Below, piece after piece: positions 52,783 to 59,827 of a stretch of 64,000 nucleotides of DNA. Source of the stretch: a virus. The stretch lies in IMG/VR virus record IMGVR_UViG_3300042338_000192, positions 1 to 64,000 of that record; one strand, written 5' to 3'. Within the stretch, counting starts at the first letter, position 1, and every line of letters begins with the position of its first letter. The notes beneath the pieces are model-generated. The model made no database searches. It was given only the letters and a program-made list of their open reading frames with translations, and was not told the DNA's origin. The translations under genes were made by a program, and so were the position numbers.

Positions 52783-52935
52783 ATGAACTCAATTCAACAA
52801 GCAAAAGCAGCAGTCTATTCTGAATTAGAAGCAATGAAAATTGCTCATGATGAAAGTATCAAAGCTCTAGACAACAATGTAGAAGATCAAATGGCCGCAA
52901 TCATGGCTACAATCGCAGCAATGCAATCTAACTAA
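52783..52935 (+). CDS. Small 50-residue helical protein
   Basis: From ATG at 52783 (AAAGGTAATAAA upstream) to TAA at 52935. Entirely helical, alanine- and methionine-rich: MNSIQQAKAAVYSELEAMKI and DQMAAIMATIAAMQSN. Coiled-coil potential. Unknown function. Confidence 0.65.
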   Translation: MNSIQQAKAAVYSELEAMKIAHDESIKALDNNVEDQMAAIMATIAAMQSN

Positions 52936-52948
52936 AAGGTAAATCAAA

Positions 52949-53200
52949 ATGAAATTAATTAAAATTGCATGTGTAATAGTAGAATTAAATCTTCTTAATG
53001 ACTCTGAATTAACAGGTCAAGTTTATGAAGGAAAAAGAAATAACTCTGAAGTAACAGCAATATATCCGCCTGATGGAAATCCCTGGGCTATTGTTAGCAC
53101 ACTCGACGTAGGAGAAGCTGGCTATCTTATTTGGATGCATGAAGGCTCAGACCTACGTATATCTGAAAAAGGCATTTATTCATTCAAAATTAATCTTTAA
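52949..53200 (+). CDS. Hypothetical 83-residue protein
   Basis: Small beta-rich protein beginning MKLIKIACVIVELNLLNDSE. It includes a compact hydrophobic N-terminus, not long enough for a clear signal peptide, and a segment WAIVSTLDVGEAGYLIWMHE. An AAAGGTAAATCAAA site lies before its start. Unknown function. Confidence 0.68.
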   Translation: MKLIKIACVIVELNLLNDSELTGQVYEGKRNNSEVTAIYPPDGNPWAIVSTLDVGEAGYLIWMHEGSDLRISEKGIYSFKINL

Positions 53201-53229
53201 TAACTTCACATTCCAAGAGGAAGCTTACA

Positions 53230-53511
53230 ATGAGCGAACTAAGCAAAGTTTTAGATGTAGTGGCCCCAGTATCAGCTGGATATCTCGCAGGCTCTTACGT
53301 AGCTGCGCAAGCGCCAATAATAATTGCAGAAGTAGCTTCTGTAGTTGTTACACGAACAGCCTTACAAGTAGGTGCACAAACGATTGTTACACCGTTTGCG
53401 ACAGCTGCTGCAACAGGAACAGCTGTTGTATTAAACCCTATTGTAGCAGGGGTAGTTGTTGGCTTTGCTGTATACACTTTATTTGATGCATTATTTGGAG
53501 AAAAGAAATGA
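53230..53511 (+). CDS. Membrane protein, 93 residues
   Basis: Mostly hydrophobic, with long spans LDVVAPVSAGYLAGSYVAAQ, IIIAEVASVVV and NPIVAGVVVGFAVYTLFDAL, and a short basic C-terminus GEKK, which should stay in the cytoplasm. The ribosome site AAGAGGAAGC precedes it. Another forward frame across the same bases (53139-53486) is cysteine-rich nonsense and was not called. It forms a small membrane-gene group with the next two genes. Function unknown. Confidence 0.7.
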   Translation: MSELSKVLDVVAPVSAGYLAGSYVAAQAPIIIAEVASVVVTRTALQVGAQTIVTPFATAAATGTAVVLNPIVAGVVVGFAVYTLFDALFGEKK

Positions 53512-53783
53512 TACCATTAGTATTACTTGTTGGTTTGGGTGCCTTAGTTTTAAACAAACTAGAAGACTCAAGAACACCTGCTGAGACCGCTATTGAGGCT
53601 CAAGTGGAAATTGTAACATCAACTATAGCTGCTACAGCAGTTGTAATTGGAGCTGTTGCAGTTGTAACAATGCCAGTTGGAATCAACAGCTGGTATATGT
53701 ATCACTATTTGCTTAATATCGGGAGGCTAGTGTTTGACATTATACTCATTGTACCATTCCTTTTAGGAGGGTTGTTACTATGA
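53508..53783 (+). CDS. Membrane protein, 91 residues
   Basis: Starts on an ATGA overlap with its predecessor. Three likely spans: IPLVLLVGLGALVL at the N-terminus, STIAATAVVIGAVAVVTMPV in the middle and VFDIILIVPFLLGGLLL at the C-terminus. The genes 53230-54172 are linked by overlapping codons, so the proteins may form one membrane complex. Unknown function. Confidence 0.7.
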   Translation: MIPLVLLVGLGALVLNKLEDSRTPAETAIEAQVEIVTSTIAATAVVIGAVAVVTMPVGINSWYMYHYLLNIGRLVFDIILIVPFLLGGLLL

Positions 53784-54172
53784 ACCCTCTTTGGATTGTG
53801 GCAATTGCAGTTGGGATCTTCTTTACTAAAGACTGTCAAGACTTCATAAAAGAAGCTGATGAGGATTTTAAGAAGAAGAAAAAACTTGAAGCTATAAAAG
53901 CTAAACGTGAATTAAGACGTTTAGCAAAGGAGGCTAAGTGGAATGGTTATATTGTTCTAGAAGGTCACTATCCAGTGGACAAAAAAGATAAACCACCGGA
54001 ATATACTTTCAGTGCTAAAAAGTTAGATGTTGAAGATATCTATCTTTTAAAGGAATTTGTAAAAGATGGAATAAGTGTTTATCCAGTTGTAAATTTAAAA
54101 GGGTCCCTCAACCCGATCTATATAGGCAAAAAGGATTACGAACTACTTAAAGAGCTTCGAACACTGCCATAG
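53780..54172 (+). CDS. Membrane-anchored basic protein, 130 residues
   Basis: Starts on an ATGA overlap. A short N-terminal span (NPLWIVAIAVGIFFT) is followed by a strongly charged helix rich in lysine (EDFKKKKKLEAIKAKRELRR) and a soluble alpha/beta domain ending YELLKELRTLP. Likely anchored at the inner membrane with the domain in the cytoplasm. Last gene before the strong terminator at 54210. Confidence 0.72.
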   Translation: MNPLWIVAIAVGIFFTKDCQDFIKEADEDFKKKKKLEAIKAKRELRRLAKEAKWNGYIVLEGHYPVDKKDKPPEYTFSAKKLDVEDIYLLKEFVKDGISVYPVVNLKGSLNPIYIGKKDYELLKELRTLP

Positions 54173-54209
54173 AAAGTCAGAGTCTGTTGACTCTGTAAGT
54201 AAGAATATC

Positions 54210-54287
54210 CCCTCCCACATCCCTAATACATTCCCTTAATTGGGGGTGTATTAGGGATGTGGGAGGGTTAACCCTTATTTTTTTCTT
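54210..54287 (+). terminator. Very long Rho-independent terminator
   Basis: A 21-base perfect arm from 54210 to 54230 pairs with 54247-54267; five further inner pairs bring it to about 26 pairs with a six-base loop. It is followed by TTATTTTTTT. A short hairpin AGAGTC-TGTT-GACTCT stands just before (54179-54194). The strongest terminator in the window, isolating the early membrane genes from the RNA polymerase gene. Confidence 0.93.
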
Positions 54288-54290
54288 TCT

Positions 54291-54419
54291 ATGACTAATA
54301 CATTAAATTATGCGGCAACAGTATGGTTAGCTTCCGTATTATTCGGATTGACTACACCTGTAGTAATTATGGCAACAGTAGTACATTTAGTAAATAGTGG
54401 TGACAATGCCGATATTTAA
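54291..54419 (+). CDS. Possible 42-residue membrane peptide
   Basis: ATG directly after the terminator T-run. One hydrophobic span, WLASVLFGLTTPVVIMATVV. No clear ribosome site, since the terminator tail precedes it. It overlaps the next small frame by 14 bases. Could be real or chance. Confidence 0.4.
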   Translation: MTNTLNYAATVWLASVLFGLTTPVVIMATVVHLVNSGDNADI

Positions 54420-54558
54420 TTTATTACTACTATGTGCGTTCTCCAGTATTTTAAACAGCAAAGGATCAGATGAGAATACAACTATTGAAGTCATTAAAAA
54501 GAAGGATGCAATTAGAAATAGCTCCTCAAAGTCCGCTAAAATTTCTAAAAGAAATTGA
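54406..54558 (+). CDS. Possible 50-residue nested frame with lipobox-like start
   Basis: Starts at ATG 54406 (GGTGACA just upstream) and runs 89 bases into the RNA polymerase gene in another frame. The peptide MPIFNLLLLCAFSSILNSKG has a hydrophobic start with a cysteine, like a small lipoprotein, followed by a lysine- and serine-rich tail. Nested position makes it uncertain. Confidence 0.25.
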   Translation: MPIFNLLLLCAFSSILNSKGSDENTTIEVIKKKDAIRNSSSKSAKISKRN

Positions 54559-56689
54559 CTTAGAAAGCGTATTAGATGTAATAATATCTAACGTATACTT
54601 ATACACTCGTCCAAAGAGAGGTGCTGTAAACAAACAAATATTAATGGTAGAAGTCATTAGCATTATTGGGCATTCAGTAAGACGAGGTTTAAAGAAAGAT
54701 TCATCTGTTGCGGCTAAGACTGGTGCATTCATACTATACTCATTTGAAGAGCTTGGAATGCTTAGAGCAGTACTAGGTTCTGCTGGTAATGGTCATGCAA
54801 CATATATTGTAGAAGTCTTAGATGATGCGACAATACAATTACTATGGGAAAGTGTAAGCAGAGAAGGTGCCAAGGGTAAATTACCTTCAGTAACACCATA
54901 TGAATCTTATACAGAATTCAAACACCCTACTGGACAAGTATTAGTCAAGACGGGTAATAAAGATGTTCCAACAAAATTAACACCTGCAACACATCCTATA
55001 GTATTTGATTCAGTAAATAAGAGCTTAAATACGGGTTGGCAAATAAACAAAGAAGTTTATAATGTTTCTAAATGGGCATTGAATAACCATACTGATGCAT
55101 TTAGTGATATATGGGAGCAGCAAAATCCTCAAGCTAAGACTACTAAATTAAGGGAAACAAAAGCTATTCTATCTATAGCAGATAAGTTCATGGATACTGT
55201 ATTTTACCATATGTATTACCTTGATTTCCGTGGAAGGAAATATCCAACAACGGCATATCTCCATGAACAATCTAGTGATATTGCTAAAGGTCTTTTAATG
55301 CGTCAAGATAAGAAAGTAATTGGTGAAGAGGGTTTCTTTTGGCTATGTGTATCTATCGCCAGTAACTGGGCAGGTTCATCAGGACGTGAAGATGGTGCAA
55401 AGACGGATAAGATCAATCTCAAAGACCGATATCAGTGGGTATTAGACAATCAAGAGATTTTATTATCATATGCAGAAAGTCCAAAAGTAAATCAAGGATG
55501 GATGTCAGGAGATAAGCCATGGCAATTCTTAAGTGCATGTATTGAATTAAGAAATGCTTTAAAATTGGGACCAAGATATTTAGAGTATGAGTCACATGTT
55601 GAATGTTTTATTGACGGATCAACGAACGGCTCACAACATTTATCTGCATTAACAAGAGATGAAATAACAGCTCCATATGTTAATTTAATTCCATTAGAAC
55701 TTCCAGGTGATTTATATGCATATGTTGCCGAACATGTATGGAATAAAATATCTAATGACATAGCAAGAATGCCAGCGGATTTAATCTTTCAATGTGAAGA
55801 TTTTATAGATGGCTTAATTAAATTAAAGAAAAAGATTACTGCATCCGAACCTAAGTCTGAAATTAGGAATCAACTAGTAGCTCAAATTAAAGCCTATAAA
55901 CAACAATGGGCTGATATTGGCTCTGTTGCAGCACCTGTATTTTGGAATCGTATAAAGGATTTGAAACAAAGAAGGAAGATAGTTAAAAGAAACACTATGA
56001 CTCTTCCTTATGGAGGTAGCAGCTATGGATTGGGAGAGCAACAAATCCTTGATGCAAAAAAGCATGGAATAGACTTGCTACTTCATATGGAGCATAAATG
56101 GGGAGCTTGGCTGGGCAGATTAGTATTTGAAGATTGTAAAGCTTCATTAGAGAAGCCAATGAGGCTGTTAAATATATTTGAGAATGCCGGAAGAAACTGT
56201 GAGAAAATTGAAGAATTTTTATCATGGAATGTTCCAATAGTAAACTTTCCTGTGGTACAAAATTATACAGAAGGTAAAGTTAAAAAGATTTATGTACAGT
56301 ATGGGCCACCAGTTGGGTCACGTAAATCTACAGGTTATTATGAAAACACTTTTCAATTAGCAATATGTTTTATTGAAGATGTGGTTCCTAGTAAAGGTAA
56401 GCAGTCTCAAGGAGCAGCACCTAACGTTATTCATAGTTTAGATGCAGCACACTTAGCACTTACTACACACCGTTGTGATTTTACAATTACAACAATTCAT
56501 GACAGCTATGGTTGTTTATTTGCTGACATGCCAAATCTCTTTAGAATAGTTCGCGAGACATTTGTAGAACTTTATAAAGATAATCCATTGTTTCCAATAA
56601 TGGATGATATTGACGGAGATCTTACTTATCTTGAGATGGGTGATCTTGATATTAATTTAATTCTAGAAAGCGAATACGCTTTCGCATAG
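54470..56689 (+). CDS. T7-like single-subunit RNA polymerase
   Basis: 739 residues, shorter than T7 gp1 (883) because the N-terminal domain is reduced. All catalytic motifs are present: DFRGRKY (D252-Y258; R256 = T7 R425), FIDGSTNGSQH (D382 = D537), KRNTMTLPYG (K506, Y514 = K631, Y639) and TIHDSYG (H677, D678 = H811, D812). The start at 54470 has AAAGGA seven bases upstream. It transcribes phage genes, probably from the repeated intergenic elements. It lies downstream of a strong terminator with little room for its own promoter, so it is likely made from a short leader transcript. The window also codes for a second, MuF-fused polymerase. Confidence 0.97.
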   Translation: MRIQLLKSLKRRMQLEIAPQSPLKFLKEIDLESVLDVIISNVYLYTRPKRGAVNKQILMVEVISIIGHSVRRGLKKDSSVAAKTGAFILYSFEELGMLRAVLGSAGNGHATYIVEVLDDATIQLLWESVSREGAKGKLPSVTPYESYTEFKHPTGQVLVKTGNKDVPTKLTPATHPIVFDSVNKSLNTGWQINKEVYNVSKWALNNHTDAFSDIWEQQNPQAKTTKLRETKAILSIADKFMDTVFYHMYYLDFRGRKYPTTAYLHEQSSDIAKGLLMRQDKKVIGEEGFFWLCVSIASNWAGSSGREDGAKTDKINLKDRYQWVLDNQEILLSYAESPKVNQGWMSGDKPWQFLSACIELRNALKLGPRYLEYESHVECFIDGSTNGSQHLSALTRDEITAPYVNLIPLELPGDLYAYVAEHVWNKISNDIARMPADLIFQCEDFIDGLIKLKKKITASEPKSEIRNQLVAQIKAYKQQWADIGSVAAPVFWNRIKDLKQRRKIVKRNTMTLPYGGSSYGLGEQQILDAKKHGIDLLLHMEHKWGAWLGRLVFEDCKASLEKPMRLLNIFENAGRNCEKIEEFLSWNVPIVNFPVVQNYTEGKVKKIYVQYGPPVGSRKSTGYYENTFQLAICFIEDVVPSKGKQSQGAAPNVIHSLDAAHLALTTHRCDFTITTIHDSYGCLFADMPNLFRIVRETFVELYKDNPLFPIMDDIDGDLTYLEMGDLDINLILESEYAFA

Positions 56690-56697
56690 GAGTTTAT

Positions 56698-56982
56698 ATG
56701 ACACAGCCACAAAGATTTACAATACATGAATACGCAGAATTGACTGGAACAACACCTAATACTGTTCGTACACGTATCGTAAAAAGTCAAGCAGATCCAG
56801 TAGATTCTATACGTAATAAAAACGGTAGCATAACTTATGTTTATAGTGGTGTTGATTTAAAAGCATGTATGCATAACTTAAGAAAGAAAGAGAGAGAAGC
56901 CATTGAGATCACAAATCCGATGTGCAAGTTTCTTGCTAACCCGATAATGCCTGTTGGCAAATGGTATGGATTTGCGGTATGA
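56698..56982 (+). CDS. Small helix-turn-helix DNA-binding protein
   Basis: 94 residues. FTIHEYAELTGTTPNTVRTR is a clear MerR/excisionase-like helix-turn-helix, followed by a wing (GSITYVYSGVDLKACMHNLR) and a basic helix. The ribosome site is AGGAGTTTAT. It is directly after the RNA polymerase and overlaps the next gene by four bases, so it could regulate the early-middle switch. No dimerisation domain beyond the wing. Confidence 0.75.
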   Translation: MTQPQRFTIHEYAELTGTTPNTVRTRIVKSQADPVDSIRNKNGSITYVYSGVDLKACMHNLRKKEREAIEITNPMCKFLANPIMPVGKWYGFAV

Positions 56983-57182
56983 GCAATGTAATAGGTTTAA
57001 CACAACCAAAGAAGAAACACGAAGTAAAGATACTAAACATTGCTGTTGGCCATAAAGCTGACTACTCTGAACTACAAGCATTAATGGAATCTGAATATGA
57101 ATTAACAGATGTAATTACAACAGGTGGTACAGAAGGTTACCACGGATCTTACACAATTTTTATCTTACAAAAATGGGGTTAA
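56979..57182 (+). CDS. Hypothetical 67-residue protein
   Basis: Begins MSNVIGLTQPKKKHEVKILN from the ATG overlapping the previous stop (ATGA at 56979). Ends GSYTIFILQKWG. A beta-alpha-beta layout similar to many single-domain phage proteins; charged lysine patch near the start. Family not recognised. Confidence 0.7.
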   Translation: MSNVIGLTQPKKKHEVKILNIAVGHKADYSELQALMESEYELTDVITTGGTEGYHGSYTIFILQKWG

Positions 57183-57183
57183 T

Positions 57184-57501
57184 ATGTTTATTTCAAAAGA
57201 AGAATCCAATGCTTTTTTGTTGAATAATTGCCTTGGGAAAAAGCTTTATGCACATGTTATTTGGAATTGTAATGGCGTTGTCGAAGTTGTTTCAACATTT
57301 ACAGAAAATGACATTAAAGATGTTTTTGAAGATTTTAACGGACGTGTGGAAGACTTCATGAAAGTGTGTCGTAGCTGCGACCCGAATTCTTTTTGTCAGC
57401 GAGTAGATCAAGAAGAGATTGATCCAGGATGTAATTTTGAAATCTTCATCGTCAAAGGCGATGATTGGTCTTATCAAATTAATTTCGTGGAGGTTTACTG
57501 A
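57184..57501 (+). CDS. Hypothetical 105-residue protein
   Basis: Begins MFISKEESNAFLLNNCLGKK at 57184, after the previous stop. It has a cysteine group (VCRSCDPNSFCQ) that could bind a metal, and an acidic C-terminal strand. An in-frame upstream ATG inside the earlier gene was rejected. Unknown function. Confidence 0.68.
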   Translation: MFISKEESNAFLLNNCLGKKLYAHVIWNCNGVVEVVSTFTENDIKDVFEDFNGRVEDFMKVCRSCDPNSFCQRVDQEEIDPGCNFEIFIVKGDDWSYQINFVEVY

Positions 57502-57502
57502 T

Positions 57503-57850
57503 ATGCCGACAACGATTGCAGAGTTACTTGTGGCAGCTTACGAGAAAATAGGCTACTTGACACTGACCGATGAAGATGCTGTATCAGGTCCAAAGGAAGT
57601 ATATACCCTGGGTTTGCATGCGCGAGTCTATTATCAAAATAAAGCTGCGCATGAGGTAAGTGGCCCTGTGTATGATATGATAAACACGATTATGGTTAAT
57701 CCAGTAACTGATGAAGTAGAGGTTTCTTTTGAGACAGCTAGTAGCTGTTGTGGTATTTCGGCTTGTGTGAATACCGAGGTAAATCCCTTACAGCTGTATT
57801 CACCAATTCCTCCGCGACTCATTGTTAAATTCTACAAAGAGCTGGAATAG
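57503..57850 (+). CDS. Hypothetical 115-residue protein
   Basis: Start at 57503 follows TTTACTGAT and has GGAGG 12 bases ahead. It begins MPTTIAELLVAAYEKIGYLT, has a cysteine cluster (SSCCGISACVNTE) and ends PPRLIVKFYKELE. Size and spacing as in neighbouring middle genes. Unknown. Confidence 0.68.
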   Translation: MPTTIAELLVAAYEKIGYLTLTDEDAVSGPKEVYTLGLHARVYYQNKAAHEVSGPVYDMINTIMVNPVTDEVEVSFETASSCCGISACVNTEVNPLQLYSPIPPRLIVKFYKELE

Positions 57851-57903
57851 CTAATAAAAGCCTGAGTATGCTTTAACTGCTCAAAACAAAAATGGAGGAA
57901 AGT

Positions 57904-58278
57904 ATGTTAACATCAATAGGTTGTCTCGTAGCTGTAATGTATTTCGAGGCAAGAAACCAACCAGTTGATACTATGTTAGGTGTAGGTCAAGTATTAATTG
58001 AACACGCACGTCCAGGAGAAAATCTATGTCATGTTATTCAACGTGATCCAGGTTTGTTTACATGGGCACGACATGGTATGAAAACACCCCACCCTAAAGG
58101 TAAAGCCGATAGAGATGTGTTGGATAAGCAATATGAATTGGCGCGAAAAATGTTATTCAGAAATCTCAGAACTACTAAATTAACAGAAGGCTATACGCAT
58201 TTTAATAATGTGCCTTTAGGCAAGCGCTTCAGAACAAATGTTAAAATGGTAAAAATTGGCGATTTATTATTTTTCTAA
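57904..58278 (+). CDS. SleB-like cell wall hydrolase
   Basis: 124 residues from the ATG at 57904, with GGAGGAAAGT right before it. Contains AVMYFEARNQPVDTMLGVGQ, with the catalytic glutamate of the hydrolase_2/SleB family at Glu15, then HVIQRDPGLFTWARHG (FTW..H is family-typical) and THFNNVPLGKRF. The family cuts peptidoglycan as a lytic transglycosylase. No signal peptide. The gene sits in the early-middle region, away from the lysozyme, so it may remodel the wall or help lysis. Confidence 0.85.
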   Translation: MLTSIGCLVAVMYFEARNQPVDTMLGVGQVLIEHARPGENLCHVIQRDPGLFTWARHGMKTPHPKGKADRDVLDKQYELARKMLFRNLRTTKLTEGYTHFNNVPLGKRFRTNVKMVKIGDLLFF

Positions 58279-58288
58279 GGAGAACCAA

Positions 58289-58555
58289 ATGGATAATATT
58301 CTGAGTACGATTAACTATGTTTTAAATTTAGAGATAGACGCATTTGAGGAATACGTCTGTGACCAGTGGAATGATGAAACATTCACACCACGAAATAAAC
58401 ATATGCTTGATAGAGCATTACTAGATAGTAATATTGATCATATGTATAAAACCGCTTACTTAGCTGGAGAAGAATATGTTACATTAGTAGCATTTGAGAA
58501 TAAAGTCAAGAGTCTGACTTTGAATCAACAACAACAATCGGCAATGTGGAAATAA
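58289..58555 (+). CDS. Hypothetical 88-residue protein
   Basis: Start at 58289 preceded by AAGGAGAACCAA. An acidic helical protein: MDNILSTINYVLNLEIDAFE, RNKHMLDRALLDSNIDHMYK and a glutamine-rich end LNQQQQSAMWK. Unknown function. Confidence 0.68.
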   Translation: MDNILSTINYVLNLEIDAFEEYVCDQWNDETFTPRNKHMLDRALLDSNIDHMYKTAYLAGEEYVTLVAFENKVKSLTLNQQQQSAMWK

Positions 58556-58557
58556 TT

Positions 58558-58707
58558 ATGTTTAAAGATATTTGTCAAGCCATGTTTTCATTGGCGGTGG
58601 TAATACCATTATTTGTATTGCTATTCATTTTTTATATTCCTCTTAGAATCTTTGGAATTGATATATTAAAAATTATAGAGGTAAAAATAGATGATGTCTT
58701 ACGGTGA
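58558..58707 (+). CDS. Small 49-residue membrane protein
   Basis: From ATG 58558 to TGA 58707. Central hydrophobic span LAVVIPLFVLLFIFYIPLRI. It overlaps the next gene by 17 bases. Could be a holin-like or accessory inner-membrane peptide. Confidence 0.6.
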   Translation: MFKDICQAMFSLAVVIPLFVLLFIFYIPLRIFGIDILKIIEVKIDDVLR

Positions 58708-58870
58708 TATAGCACTATGGTGCTCATTACTTTTTGTAATGTATAAGAATATTCATTGGTATAAGGTTGCGCGTACACAATCTGAACTGAATGAAAAACT
58801 TCAAGATAAGATTGCTGAACTTGAAACGATTATAATTATTCATGGAATCAAAAATGAGAGTAAGCACTAG
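58691..58870 (+). CDS. Small 59-residue membrane-anchored coiled coil
   Basis: From ATG 58691 to TAG 58870. N-terminal hydrophobic segment IALWCSLLFVMY, then a charged helix QSELNEKLQDKIAELETIII of coiled-coil type, an arrangement shared with spanin-like inner-membrane subunits. Next to another small membrane protein. Function not shown. Confidence 0.55.
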   Translation: MMSYGDIALWCSLLFVMYKNIHWYKVARTQSELNEKLQDKIAELETIIIIHGIKNESKH

Positions 58871-59048
58871 AGATGTAATGATTAGATTAGGTATCAACCA
58901 GATGCAACTAGGTATGGCATTGTATTCAGGACGATTACCTAATCATGGAGCAGATGCCACATGGGATAAAGAATCCATTGAACCATATTTAGTTAATTGG
59001 GAAAGACAACTTAAAGCTAAAGAAAGAACAGGTATAAGAAATGATTAG
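58842..59048 (+). CDS. Small DNA-binding-like protein
   Basis: 68 residues; the second ATG at 58854 is an equally likely start. TRDVMIRLGINQMQLGMALY looks like a helix-turn-helix and the C-terminus VNWERQLKAKERTGI is basic. It overlaps both neighbours. Perhaps a small regulator. Confidence 0.6.
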   Translation: MESKMRVSTRDVMIRLGINQMQLGMALYSGRLPNHGADATWDKESIEPYLVNWERQLKAKERTGIRND

Positions 59049-59220
59049 TCAAATGCAATATCAATTATTAGAAGCTGTAAGCTGTAAACTTTTAGAAAAC
59101 ATGGTAGTAGAGCTATTGCACCAAGGTTGGATGCCACTGGGCGGAGTTGCAGCATGCGCACCTCCCGATGTTACTCCACTTTATGTTCAAGCTATGGTAC
59201 GAGATAATGCTAGTGCTTAA
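59041..59220 (+). CDS. DUF1737-like small protein
   Basis: A 59-residue frame from ATG 59041. VVELLHQGWMPLGGVAACAP matches the DUF1737 pattern 'V...L..GW.P.GG', a short family of unknown role found in bacteria and phages. It overlaps its neighbours at both ends. Confidence 0.72.
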   Translation: MISQMQYQLLEAVSCKLLENMVVELLHQGWMPLGGVAACAPPDVTPLYVQAMVRDNASA

Positions 59221-59356
59221 AGAAGAAGTAATTGAAGTACTTAGTTTGCTTAAGCTATTAAGAGCAATGCTAGGTGAAGGCAAAAGTGGATACGAGGATT
59301 CTGTAGCAACAGTTGATCGTTATATTAATTTATTTTCAGAATGGTTAAAAGCATGA
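59207..59356 (+). CDS. Small 49-residue helical protein
   Basis: From ATG 59207, inside the end of the DUF1737-like gene, to TGA 59356, overlapping the next ATG. MLVLKEEVIEVLSLLKLLRA then YINLFSEWLKA: two amphipathic helices. Only position supports it. Confidence 0.5.
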   Translation: MLVLKEEVIEVLSLLKLLRAMLGEGKSGYEDSVATVDRYINLFSEWLKA

Positions 59357-59751
59357 TTACATTTAGACAAAACTCACATGTACGCGACTTCTTTTATGGA
59401 AAAGAAGATCATCCGCATTGGAAACCACTGTGGCAACACTTTTCAAACATCTTAATGAGCACACATGATGCTGCAGGTTACATTCATGAATTTGGCGGTA
59501 ATCTTCATATTCTAGAATCTTTTGGAGATTTCTTGCATGTAACATTTATGGGCATGGATGATAATGGTGTATTTAGAGAAACTAATCTTGCGTTAGATCC
59601 TGGTTCATTTGATATTGCTCGAAAAATCGAAGACTCTGACTGGTATGAGTTTCATTTCATCACTACAAATGCAGGCGGTCCGGTTTGGTTCATTCCAGAA
59701 GAACTTGCTAAAGTAAATGAAAACGTGCAAGAATCAGTAAATATTTCCTAA
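59353..59751 (+). CDS. Hypothetical 132-residue protein
   Basis: Starts on the ATGA overlap at 59353. Aromatic- and histidine-rich: DHPHWKPLWQHFSNILMSTH, YIHEFGGNLHILESFGDF and WYEFHFITTNAGGPVWFIPE. Resembles a small beta-barrel of the cupin type in its histidine pattern, but this is not diagnostic. It ends the middle cluster, just before a hairpin and the repeated element that precede the SSB gene. Confidence 0.65.
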   Translation: MITFRQNSHVRDFFYGKEDHPHWKPLWQHFSNILMSTHDAAGYIHEFGGNLHILESFGDFLHVTFMGMDDNGVFRETNLALDPGSFDIARKIEDSDWYEFHFITTNAGGPVWFIPEELAKVNENVQESVNIS

Positions 59752-59758
59752 TAAATGT

Positions 59759-59784
59759 GGGTCTCTATAAATGCTTAGAGACCC
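59759..59784 (+). terminator. Hairpin upstream of SSB gene
   Basis: Nine-pair perfect stem GGGTCTCTA / TAGAGACCC with an eight-base loop. There is no T-run; instead the 3' arm runs into the repeated element (59777-59801). It may be a transcript-end or RNase processing hairpin joined to a promoter. Confidence 0.6.
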
Positions 59785-59801
59785 CGTTAAATTAACCCTA
59801 A
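59777..59801 (+). repeat. Intergenic repeat, copy 4
   Basis: Twenty-five bases identical to 19599-19623 (AGAGACCCC-core to CCCTAA). Ends 26 bases before the SSB start. Supports a shared regulatory role for copies 40 kb apart. Confidence 0.68.
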
Positions 59802-59827
59802 TTCAGAAATCAAAAGAGAGAACAGCA

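Noticed and set aside
53139-53486. Overlapping 115-codon frame rich in cysteine and serine
   Set aside because: It is the shifted reading of a hydrophobic membrane gene; the membrane gene has the ribosome site and codon overlap with its neighbour.
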